Below, piece by piece: positions 35,045 through 42,337 of a stretch of DNA of 42,337 nucleotides. This DNA comes from Salinivirgaceae bacterium (GTDB taxonomy: Bacteria; Bacteroidota; Bacteroidia; Bacteroidales; Salinivirgaceae), in assembly GCA_028709085.1 (NCBI GenBank), contig JAQVXQ010000011.1, forward strand, positions 1 through 42,337, in the 5' to 3' direction. Each line of letters opens with the position of its first letter. Position 1 is the first letter of the stretch. The notes under the pieces were generated by a model. It saw only the letters and a program-made list of their open reading frames with translations. It had not been told where the DNA came from and did no database searches. The position numbers and the translations under genes are program-made.

Positions 35045-37375
35045 ATGAAGAAAATCGTAACGCCCCTGATTTACATTTTTGCGTTTTTGCCGTTTTTGTT
35101 TTTAGCCATCATGTTCATTCTAATCAACTCCGGAGCAATGGGATTTATGCCCGGCTTCGAGGACTTGGAAAATCCAAAAAGCAACATAGCATCACAAGTA
35201 AAATCAGAAGATAACGTCCTACTTGGGAACTATTTTATTGAAAATCGAACGTATGCAACTTTCGACGAACTTTCGCCATATCTAGTTTCTGCATTAATTG
35301 CCACGGAAGATTATCGATTTGAAAAACATGCCGGAATTGATGGCATCGCTCTAATACGTGTCGTGGCTGGAATTATGACCGGATCGAACAAAGGAGGAGG
35401 AAGCACACTTACTCAACAGTTGGCAAAAAATTTATTTCCACGCGACACTACGGTTTACAACTCATTTATAGGCAGAGCTTCAAATATGGCCTTAATAAAA
35501 TTTAAAGAGTGGGCTACTGCAGTAAAGCTAGAACGAAATTACACTAAAAAGGAGATCCTGGTGATGTACCTTAATACAGTAGCTTTTAGCGGAAATGCGT
35601 ATGGTATAAAGGCAGCGTCACGAACTTTTTTCAACAAATCGACCAGAACGTTGAAAGCCGAAGAGGCGGCTGTACTAATTGGATTGCTAAAAGCGCCTTC
35701 GTACTACAATCCGGTTCGAAATACGGAAAGATCAACGATACGTCGCAATGTGGTTCTATCACAAATGCGAAAATATGAGTTTTTATCGACACATGATTAT
35801 GATTCCATTTCGGCAATGCCCCTTAAACTAGATTACTTAGTTCAGGATCACAATGTTGGATTAGCCACCTATTTTCGAGAAACGCTTCGTTTATATTTAA
35901 ACGCATCAAATCCGTTCGACAAAACCTACTCAAACACACAAAAATACACCGAAGACTCGCTTCTCTGGATCAATGACCCACTGTACGGATGGTGCAATAA
36001 AAACTTTAAACCCGATGGATCTAAGTATGATCTGTATAGAGATGGTTTACGAATATACACAACCATAAATTCGAAAATGCAAGAATATGCAGAGCAAGCC
36101 GTAAGCGATCACATGACCTACGATTTGCAACCTGCATTCAATATGGAAAAGAAAGGTAGTTCCATTGCACCCTATTCCAATGAGCTAACCCCCGATGAGG
36201 TAAAACATATTTCGATGTTGTCGATACGAAGGAGTGAGCGATACCGAGTTTTAAAAACCATGGGAATGAGTTGGGATGAGATTGTAGCCAATTTCAAAAC
36301 CAAAACCGATATGCGCATATTCTCACATAAAGGTGAAATTGATACCGTAATGACCCCTATTGACTCCATAAAATATTACAAACATTTTCTGCATTGTGGC
36401 TTTATGGCAATGGATCAACATACGGGCGAAATAAAAGCATATGTGGGCGGAATAAACTACAAACACTTTAAATATGATGCGGTAAAAAGTGGAAAACGCC
36501 AAGTGGGATCAACATTTAAGCCGTTTTTATATACTCTGGCAATGCAAGAGGGATATACACCTTGCTATAAAGTTCCAAATGTTCCTATCACATTTCTTTT
36601 ACCTACGGGCGAAACATGGACACCTGCAAGCAGTGGATATAAAAAGTATGAACGCCAAATGGTGACCTTGAAATGGGGATTGGCAAATTCCATCAATAAT
36701 ATTTCGGCATGGCTAATGCAGCAATTTAAACCAAAGGCGGTTATTGATGTGGTTCGATTAATGGGCGTACAAAGTTACATTCCTGAAGTACCATCGATCT
36801 GTTTGGGTTCAGCCGACATTAGTTTATTTGAAATGGTGGGAGCTTACGCAACATTCGCCAATAAAGGAATTCATATTACACCTATGCCCGTAAGCAAAAT
36901 TGAAGATAAAAATGGAAATATATTGGCCACTTTTAGTGCATTCAAAAACGAAGCGATTTCGGAAAATGCAGCTTTCCTAATGCTCGATTTACTGAAAGGT
37001 GTTGTAAATCAGGGAACTAGTGTTCGACTAAGGAGTAAATACGAACTATACAACGAGATTGCCGCTAAAACAGGAACAACCAACAATCACTCCGACGGAT
37101 GGTTTATGGCAATAATACCAAAACTAACCTGCGGTGTTTGGGTTGGTGGTGAGGAGCGCTCGATCCATTTTGACAATATTTCGGAAGGACAAGGAGCAAA
37201 TATGGCATTACCTATTTTTGCCATGTTTATTCAAAAAGTGTATGCCGACCCAACATTAGATGTTAAAGCCGAAGATGTTTTTGAACAACCAGAAAACATG
37301 AATTACAATTTGGATTGTGATTCGATGTATGAAAACGATATAATTGAGGGCTCTTCGGAAGATGAGTTCTTTTAG
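35045..37375 (+). CDS. Class A penicillin-binding protein 1A
   Basis: This 776-residue bifunctional enzyme polymerises glycan strands and cross-links peptides of the cell wall. An N-terminal membrane helix (about 5-28) is followed by the GT51 domain with catalytic Glu88 in ATEDYRFEKHAGID and GGGSTLTQQLAKNLF. The transpeptidase domain has nucleophile Ser489 in GSTFKPF, the SxN-type motif in NSINN, and KTGTTNNHSDGWF. The C-terminal end is acidic. All active-site motifs are intact. The gene is a single unit diverging from topA and converging with ruvB. Confidence 0.95.
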   Translation: MKKIVTPLIYIFAFLPFLFLAIMFILINSGAMGFMPGFEDLENPKSNIASQVKSEDNVLLGNYFIENRTYATFDELSPYLVSALIATEDYRFEKHAGIDGIALIRVVAGIMTGSNKGGGSTLTQQLAKNLFPRDTTVYNSFIGRASNMALIKFKEWATAVKLERNYTKKEILVMYLNTVAFSGNAYGIKAASRTFFNKSTRTLKAEEAAVLIGLLKAPSYYNPVRNTERSTIRRNVVLSQMRKYEFLSTHDYDSISAMPLKLDYLVQDHNVGLATYFRETLRLYLNASNPFDKTYSNTQKYTEDSLLWINDPLYGWCNKNFKPDGSKYDLYRDGLRIYTTINSKMQEYAEQAVSDHMTYDLQPAFNMEKKGSSIAPYSNELTPDEVKHISMLSIRRSERYRVLKTMGMSWDEIVANFKTKTDMRIFSHKGEIDTVMTPIDSIKYYKHFLHCGFMAMDQHTGEIKAYVGGINYKHFKYDAVKSGKRQVGSTFKPFLYTLAMQEGYTPCYKVPNVPITFLLPTGETWTPASSGYKKYERQMVTLKWGLANSINNISAWLMQQFKPKAVIDVVRLMGVQSYIPEVPSICLGSADISLFEMVGAYATFANKGIHITPMPVSKIEDKNGNILATFSAFKNEAISENAAFLMLDLLKGVVNQGTSVRLRSKYELYNEIAAKTGTTNNHSDGWFMAIIPKLTCGVWVGGEERSIHFDNISEGQGANMALPIFAMFIQKVYADPTLDVKAEDVFEQPENMNYNLDCDSMYENDIIEGSSEDEFF

Positions 37376-37526
37376 TCCTAGGTTAACAGATTTAGAATTA
37401 ATAGATTTTAATATTCTAAAACTTCGTTATTAAATTAGCAATCACAACTTTACGATTAGTTGACTCCATATTAAGATGAAAAAACGTGAACTTTCATTTC
37501 TTGTCATCATGGTTCAAAATAGTATT

Positions 37527-38552
37527 TTAATCAAACAAACGTTGTTGTTGAATTGCGGAAACCTTTCCCAAATGCTTGTATGCTAGTTCGGTGGCTTCGC
37601 GACCACGCGGAGTTCGCTTTAAAAATCCCTGTTTAATTAAGAATGGCTCATAAACCTCTTCAATTGTGCCTGGATCTTCGCTCAATGCGGTAGCAATTGT
37701 GGATATTCCAACCGGTCCTCCACTAAATTTATCGATAATTGTGGTTAGGATTTTATTGTCCATTTCGTCCAAACCAAATTGATCGATATTGAGTGCCTCC
37801 AGCGAATAAACGGAAATCTCTTTGTCGATTCGTCCATTTCCTTTTACTTGAGCAAAATCGCGAACTCGACGCAATAGAGCATTGGCAACCCTTGGAGTTC
37901 CACGACTACGCATCGATATTTCAATGGCAGCATCGTCAACAATGGGAACATTTAAGATTCGAGCCGAGCGTTTTACAATGCCACAAATAACCTCCGCATC
38001 GTAATATTCGAGATGGCAATTAATTCCAAAACGGGCACGCAAAGGCGAAGTGAGCAGACCACTTCGAGTAGTTGCACCAATCATAGTAAACGGACTCAAC
38101 CCAATTTGTACCGTTCGCGCTGAAGGACCTTTGTCGATCACAATATCGATTCGGAAATCTTCCATGGCAGAATAGAGGTACTCTTCGACAACGGAATTGA
38201 GGCGATGAATTTCGTCAATAAAAAGGACATCGTTCTCCTGCAAACTTGTTAAAATTCCAGCTAAATCGCCTGGTTTTTCGAGAACAGGACCTGATGTGAT
38301 TTTCATGTTTACGCCCAACTCGTTGGCAATAATATTTGAGAGTGTGGTTTTACCCAATCCGGGAGGGCCATGCAAAAGAACATGATCCAGAGAGTCGCCA
38401 CGCATTTTTGCAGCCTGAACAAATATTCTCAGGTTCTCGAGAATTTGTTGCTGGCCTTGAAAATCGTCGAACGTAAGAGGACGCAACCCTTGATCGGGAT
38501 CCGCCTCCAGATTCTCTAAATTTGGGTTTCGTATGTCAAATGATTCGTCCAT
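37527..38552 (-). CDS. ruvB: Holliday-junction branch migration helicase RuvB
   Basis: RuvB is the hexameric motor that drives branch migration with RuvA during recombination repair. The 341-residue protein has Walker [10 protein letters not shown] (Lys68), Walker [10 protein letters not shown] (Asp113, Glu114), the signature [18 protein letters not shown], and a C-terminal winged helix ([21 protein letters not shown]). It lies last in the rseP-yfhO-CPBP-ruvB run, 54 bases after the CPBP gene. There is no ruvA nearby. Confidence 0.97.
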   Translation of the reverse strand: MDESFDIRNPNLENLEADPDQGLRPLTFDDFQGQQQILENLRIFVQAAKMRGDSLDHVLLHGPPGLGKTTLSNIIANELGVNMKITSGPVLEKPGDLAGILTSLQENDVLFIDEIHRLNSVVEEYLYSAMEDFRIDIVIDKGPSARTVQIGLSPFTMIGATTRSGLLTSPLRARFGINCHLEYYDAEVICGIVKRSARILNVPIVDDAAIEISMRSRGTPRVANALLRRVRDFAQVKGNGRIDKEISVYSLEALNIDQFGLDEMDNKILTTIIDKFSGGPVGISTIATALSEDPGTIEEVYEPFLIKQGFLKRTPRGREATELAYKHLGKVSAIQQQRLFD

Positions 38553-38606
38553 TCGTATATTATTGCATTGTAATCCTATTCCTAAAATATCCGCTTCATC
38601 GAATAT

Positions 38607-39419
38607 TTACACTTCAATGTTATCGATTGTTTCGGTTATTATTTTTCTTTTATCAAATTCTTTGTAAAGATGGTAAAAACTAAACGCACCCAGTGCCAAA
38701 GCCCCAATTATGATTAGAATATAATTCAAATTCCCACCATATACTTCGGAAATTGTTTTGTCCATCATCTCCTTTTGATCAAACGCCAACATAAGAAGGA
38801 ATCCAACCAAATTATTTCCCATATGCATGATCATTGTCAACATTATATTGTGGGTTTTATAATAGACCCAACCCATAAATAGTCCAATCATTGTAGCAGT
38901 AACAAATTGCCATGGATTAAGATGGGCAATCCCAAAAAAGATGGCCGAAACAATGATGGCTTTTGTTGGCGAATATCTTTTTAATAAGCCTTTGAGTACA
39001 ATTCCACGAAAAAGAAATTCTTCGAGTATTGGAGCAGCAATTACGATGGTAATAAAACTGTAAATGTCGGTTTTACTCATACTTAGGAACAACTCTTTCA
39101 TAAAATCAGGCATCGGAATCATATCTGTAATCGGTCCGGAAATGCCGATTTGAATTGCAAACGTGACGAATAAAAGGAGCAATATAACCTCGATACTTTC
39201 GAATTTAAATGTATTTCCCTGGAAACCAAATATGGAACGAACTACCAAAAATACACCTCCCAAATGGATCACATAAAAAATAAGAAATGCCAACTCTTTA
39301 TTAATCAGATAATTGAGAAACAAAAACGGACTGAACGCAAATGCAGCAAAAATATAAATAGCAAAAATGCCAAGCACCCCTACAATTCGTACCTCTCCTT
39401 TTGATTTTACCATTTCCAT
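38607..39419 (-). CDS. CPBP family intramembrane metalloprotease
   Basis: This 270-residue membrane protein of the CAAX protease/bacteriocin-processing family has six to eight hydrophobic helices. The active-site motifs are present: EEFLFRG (Glu133, Glu134, Arg138), FFGIAHLN (His166) and MIMHMGNN. The family includes prenyl proteases and bacteriocin-immunity proteins, and the substrate of this one is unknown. It starts inside the upstream stop (TAATG, one-base overlap) and has AAGGAGG four bases before its ATG, so translation is coupled to the YfhO gene. Confidence 0.85.
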   Translation of the reverse strand: MEMVKSKGEVRIVGVLGIFAIYIFAAFAFSPFLFLNYLINKELAFLIFYVIHLGGVFLVVRSIFGFQGNTFKFESIEVILLLLFVTFAIQIGISGPITDMIPMPDFMKELFLSMSKTDIYSFITIVIAAPILEEFLFRGIVLKGLLKRYSPTKAIIVSAIFFGIAHLNPWQFVTATMIGLFMGWVYYKTHNIMLTMIMHMGNNLVGFLLMLAFDQKEMMDKTISEVYGGNLNYILIIIGALALGAFSFYHLYKEFDKRKIITETIDNIEV

Positions 39420-41890
39420 TACACCTCCTTTTTGCCTTTAAAGCCTAAATAAATTGCAAGAATACCAAGCAATATCAGAATCGACGATGCCATGTACGAA
39501 ACAACATTTCCAATGAAATAAGAATTTGGTTGAAATTCAAATTCAATTGTATTCTCCCCTGCAGGAACAACCAATCCACGTAGTAAGTAGTTCACACGAA
39601 TAATATCCAATTCTTTTCCGTTTACGGTAGCAATCCACCCTTTTGGATAGTATATTTCGGAAAAAACAGCCATTGCATCGGTTTCAGATTTGTAAGAGTA
39701 TTTAAGTCGATTGGCAGAATAGCTCTCCATTTTTATGGATTTTGTGTTCGAATTCATTGCACTCGGATTTATTTTCGCTTCAAATTCCTTATCAATAATG
39801 GCCGTAGTTTTCAAATCATAGTTCGACAACATTTGCATCTCTTGAATGGCCCCATTGGCAAAAGCTACATCATCAACAAACCAAGCCTGGCCGTAAGAGT
39901 GTGCATTTTTTAAGGGTGCATCTTGGGGAGAGAGAATAAAATATCGAGTATTCAACATATTTAGAACAGGGAGTTGTTGCAATAGACTGTCGATACGCGC
40001 GTAACTAACAGATTCTTGCAATACATCGATCATTCGGCGCATTTCAGGCTGGATCTGGTGTGTTATTAACTCTTGATATCGCTGCATTTTAGCTCCATGA
40101 TATCCACCAATACTATTATGAAAGTAGGATGTTGACGCATCGTTGAAGGTATTTACGGCAAGATTCAATACTCGATAATGCTCCGTATCTTTTAAGATAT
40201 TTAGATCGGCTTGGGTTGGTTTATAAGGATTATTCTTTAATTCGCGTCTCGAAACCCAATTGTCGTTTTGCGAATAACGCAAGGTAACGGGAATCAAATC
40301 GAACGCAAGAAGCAACCCTAAAGAAACGATCGCCAATGTCTTTTTTATTTTATGTTGAGCAATTGCCCAAATTAATCCTGAGGTAACCAACACAAACAAT
40401 AACGATCGAAAGGCATCGCTGCGCAACATGGAAAGACGATCGACTTGCAGGGCTTTTTGGATAACTTCCGGTAGTTGACTATCGTCGGAACCAACCATAA
40501 TAGCGGATGCCGGAACAATCACCAATGCGACGAGAATTAGTCCAACAACAATACTTAAAGAATAGATGAGCGGTCTCTTAATTTGTGCAAACGTAAATTT
40601 GTTTTTCAAAATCTGATCGAACGCAATTATGCCTAGCAAAGGCATAGTAAACTGTACAATTATTAAAATCATGCTCACGGTTCGGAACTTATTGTAGCCG
40701 GGCACATAATTGACAAAAAACTCGGTAAACCACATAAAGTTGCGTCCCCACGCCAGCAGCAGTGCTAAAAAAGTAGCCGTTAGTAGCCACCATCTTAGAT
40801 TGCCTTTTAACAGAAACATTCCCAGCAGAAAAAGTAAAATAACGGAGGCTCCGATATATACCGGTCCCGATGTAAAAGGCTGTTCGCCCCAATATGTATT
40901 CAAATATGCACCATATTTTTCAGCATTTGCTTTTCCGTAATTCCGTTCCAACTCTTTGTAGGTCGCACTTTTATTCCCCAGAGACATGTGGCTTGATCCC
41001 CCTTTCAAGTTCGGAATCAATAAGTTGAGCGATTCCACTTTCCCATAACTCCAACCCGTGATATAATCGATAGGCAATCCACTAGATTTTGGTTCATTGG
41101 GATCAACAATATTCGGTTTTCCGCGCATTGAATAATCACCATATTCAACAACTGTCCATAATGTTGTTAAGTTTGATGCCATTGCCAGAAGAGCAGCAAC
41201 AGCAAGATATGCCATTGTTTTCCCAAAATCAGGAAGTTTCTTTTTCTGAGTTGCACGAATAATCTCAAAAAGTCCTAAAAAGGCGACTATAATAAAGGTA
41301 TAATAGGTTATTTGTAAGTGATTTACGTAAATTTGCATGGAGAGAAAAAGCCCCAGCAAGACACTCCCACGGAATCGATCCGTTTGAAAGGCGTGATGCA
41401 CTGAGGCAACAACCAGAGGCAAATATCCCAATGCCATCACTTTTGTAATGTGTCCGGCATCGATAATAATTATGAAATAGGTTGAAAATGCATAGGCTAA
41501 AGCCCCAACCATACTCACCCACGGATTAACTCCAAATAGAAGCAAGGCGATATAGAATCCCAACATATATAAAAATATGTGGTTTGCCGGTCGAGGATGA
41601 TTTAAGTTTAAAGCGCTGTGGAGATGCCGAACCAAGTTGGCGTGTCCCGGGTTATTCATTAAAAATGTTGGCATTCCACCAAACATACGATCCGTCCACA
41701 AAGCATATTCGCCTGTTTCGGCTTCCAGCTCTTTAAGTTCCTGTACCATTCCGGCATACGCCATCATGTCGCCTTGACGCAACATTTTTCCTTCTAAAAC
41801 AGGTCGGAAATATCCAAAACTAATAACCGCAAAAAGCAATAAAGCAAAAAGATGTGGTTTTAACGCGCTATAATCAAACTTCTTAGTCAT
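39419..41890 (-). CDS. YfhO family multi-spanning membrane protein
   Basis: This 823-residue protein has about a dozen hydrophobic helices in its first 540 residues (starting LKPHLFALLLFAVISFGYF, then YALWTDRMFGGMPTFL). A non-membrane region of about 260 residues follows (LRYSQNDNWVSRRELKNNPYKP, GGYHGAKMQRYQELI, MLNTRYFIL), and a final helix lies before a basic tail. This is the YfhO layout, which resembles GT-C glycosyltransferases. In Firmicutes YfhO acts on surface-polymer glycosylation. No substrate can be read here. It follows rseP by 30 bases. Confidence 0.85.
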   Translation of the reverse strand: MTKKFDYSALKPHLFALLLFAVISFGYFRPVLEGKMLRQGDMMAYAGMVQELKELEAETGEYALWTDRMFGGMPTFLMNNPGHANLVRHLHSALNLNHPRPANHIFLYMLGFYIALLLFGVNPWVSMVGALAYAFSTYFIIIIDAGHITKVMALGYLPLVVASVHHAFQTDRFRGSVLLGLFLSMQIYVNHLQITYYTFIIVAFLGLFEIIRATQKKKLPDFGKTMAYLAVAALLAMASNLTTLWTVVEYGDYSMRGKPNIVDPNEPKSSGLPIDYITGWSYGKVESLNLLIPNLKGGSSHMSLGNKSATYKELERNYGKANAEKYGAYLNTYWGEQPFTSGPVYIGASVILLFLLGMFLLKGNLRWWLLTATFLALLLAWGRNFMWFTEFFVNYVPGYNKFRTVSMILIIVQFTMPLLGIIAFDQILKNKFTFAQIKRPLIYSLSIVVGLILVALVIVPASAIMVGSDDSQLPEVIQKALQVDRLSMLRSDAFRSLLFVLVTSGLIWAIAQHKIKKTLAIVSLGLLLAFDLIPVTLRYSQNDNWVSRRELKNNPYKPTQADLNILKDTEHYRVLNLAVNTFNDASTSYFHNSIGGYHGAKMQRYQELITHQIQPEMRRMIDVLQESVSYARIDSLLQQLPVLNMLNTRYFILSPQDAPLKNAHSYGQAWFVDDVAFANGAIQEMQMLSNYDLKTTAIIDKEFEAKINPSAMNSNTKSIKMESYSANRLKYSYKSETDAMAVFSEIYYPKGWIATVNGKELDIIRVNYLLRGLVVPAGENTIEFEFQPNSYFIGNVVSYMASSILILLGILAIYLGFKGKKEV

Positions 41891-41920
41891 AATGAACTCG
41901 TATTCAAGGTTTAACCTAAT

Positions 41921-42337
41921 TTATCGAAACAGCTTTACAATATCGTTTCCATTTGCATATAAAACAAGCCCTAACAAAAATAGCATTCCTAAAATTTGGG
42001 CAAATTCCAGAAATTTCTCGGATGGTTTTCTCCGCGTAACAATTTCGTACAATAAAAACATAACGTGACCGCCATCGAGCGCTGGTATGGGTAGCAAATT
42101 TAGAACTCCCAACATAATTGAGAGAAAAGCAGTTAACTTCCAGAAACTTTGCCAGTTCCATGTTCCAGGGAAAATCTTTCCAATGGTAATAAAACCACCC
42201 AACGACTCATACGCCTTTGTTTTAGGAGAGAAAATTAATTTCAATTGTTTTAAATAATCGGAAACCGTTGTAAATCCTTTTGTAATTCCGGCGGGAACAG
42301 ATTCCAATAAGCCATATTCTTTGACAGAAAACGGAAG
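41921..42337 (-). CDS. rseP: Site-2 metalloprotease RseP, C-terminal part (cut by window end)
   Basis: The frame continues without a break to the last base of the window, so only about 138 C-terminal residues are seen. LGVLNLLPIPALDGGHVMFLLYEIV is the second conserved block of RseP-type intramembrane proteases, with the Asp metal ligand in LDGGH. The last helix and a basic end follow (VLYANGNDIVKLFR). The N-terminal HExxH and PDZ domains lie beyond the window. RseP cleaves anti-sigma factors and leftover signal peptides. The gene probably leads the operon with YfhO, CPBP and ruvB. Confidence 0.92.
   Translation of the reverse strand, partial: LPFSVKEYGLLESVPAGITKGFTTVSDYLKQLKLIFSPKTKAYESLGGFITIGKIFPGTWNWQSFWKLTAFLSIMLGVLNLLPIPALDGGHVMFLLYEIVTRRKPSEKFLEFAQILGMLFLLGLVLYANGNDIVKLFR

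Noticed and set aside
37391-37420. Terminator between the PBP1A and ruvB genes
   Set aside because: The 8-base TTTAGAAT/ATTCTAAA stem is pure A/T-rich with a 14-base loop and no T-run, so it is too weak to call.

Overview
The window is from an AT-rich chromosome of a Bacteroidota bacterium, probably in class Bacteroidia (Marinilabiliales-like, though the order cannot be fixed from sequence alone). The evidence is a complete porP-gldK-gldL-gldM-gldN core of the type IX secretion system (T9SS), secreted proteins with T9SS type A and type B C-terminal sorting domains, several intergenic TAnnTTTG promoter elements typical of the phylum, and almost no Shine-Dalgarno sequences. No phage, insertion sequence, CRISPR array, tRNA or rRNA is visible.

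Layout. 1-5.03 kb (minus strand) holds cell-envelope genes: an outer-membrane barrel protein behind a GC-rich leader, and an apparent operon of a secreted Ig-like protein, a type B T9SS cargo, and a fused PorP/SprF-OmpA protein. 5.03-6.1 kb is a decay zone with a heptanucleotide tandem repeat and the remnant of a histidine kinase. 6.1-9.98 kb (plus) is the operon ftsX, DUF3098, uppP, truB, queA, closed by a strong terminator. 10.1-12.3 kb (minus) is a secreted, probably propeller-bearing type A T9SS cargo. 12.5-14.3 kb (plus) is sppA with a 21-bp-stem terminator, followed by a nested REP-like palindrome cluster. 14.7-18.75 kb (minus) carries queG, a C-terminal processing protease, rnpA and a DUF4384 protein. 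19.0-22.2 kb (plus) is a tight three-gene set: a YfiR-like periplasmic protein, a hybrid histidine kinase and a periplasmic cyclophilin. Then come the DNA polymerase III delta' subunit (minus) and pgk (plus). 24.8-34.7 kb (minus) is topA, a degenerate arginase-fold protein and porP-gldKLMN. 35.0-37.4 kb (plus) is a class A penicillin-binding protein. 37.5-42.3 kb (minus) is rseP (cut by the window end), a YfhO-type membrane protein, a CPBP protease and ruvB.

How the parts fit. The dominant theme is building and using the cell envelope. GldL/GldM form the proton-driven T9SS motor, GldK/GldN the periplasmic ring and PorP an outer-membrane component. The cargo genes near 2.4-3.8 kb and 10.1-12.3 kb would leave through this machine, and the PorP-OmpA fusion beside the type B cargo looks like a dedicated partner. 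UppP, PBP1A, FtsX, SppA, RseP, YfhO and the C-terminal protease serve peptidoglycan, lipid carrier and membrane-protein turnover. TruB, QueA, QueG and RnpA serve tRNA maturation. Most genes are conserved housekeeping genes. The less ordinary points are the YfiR/kinase pair, the arginase-fold protein with altered metal ligands in the T9SS locus, the dyad over the porP promoter, the unassigned leader RNA and the REP-like cluster.
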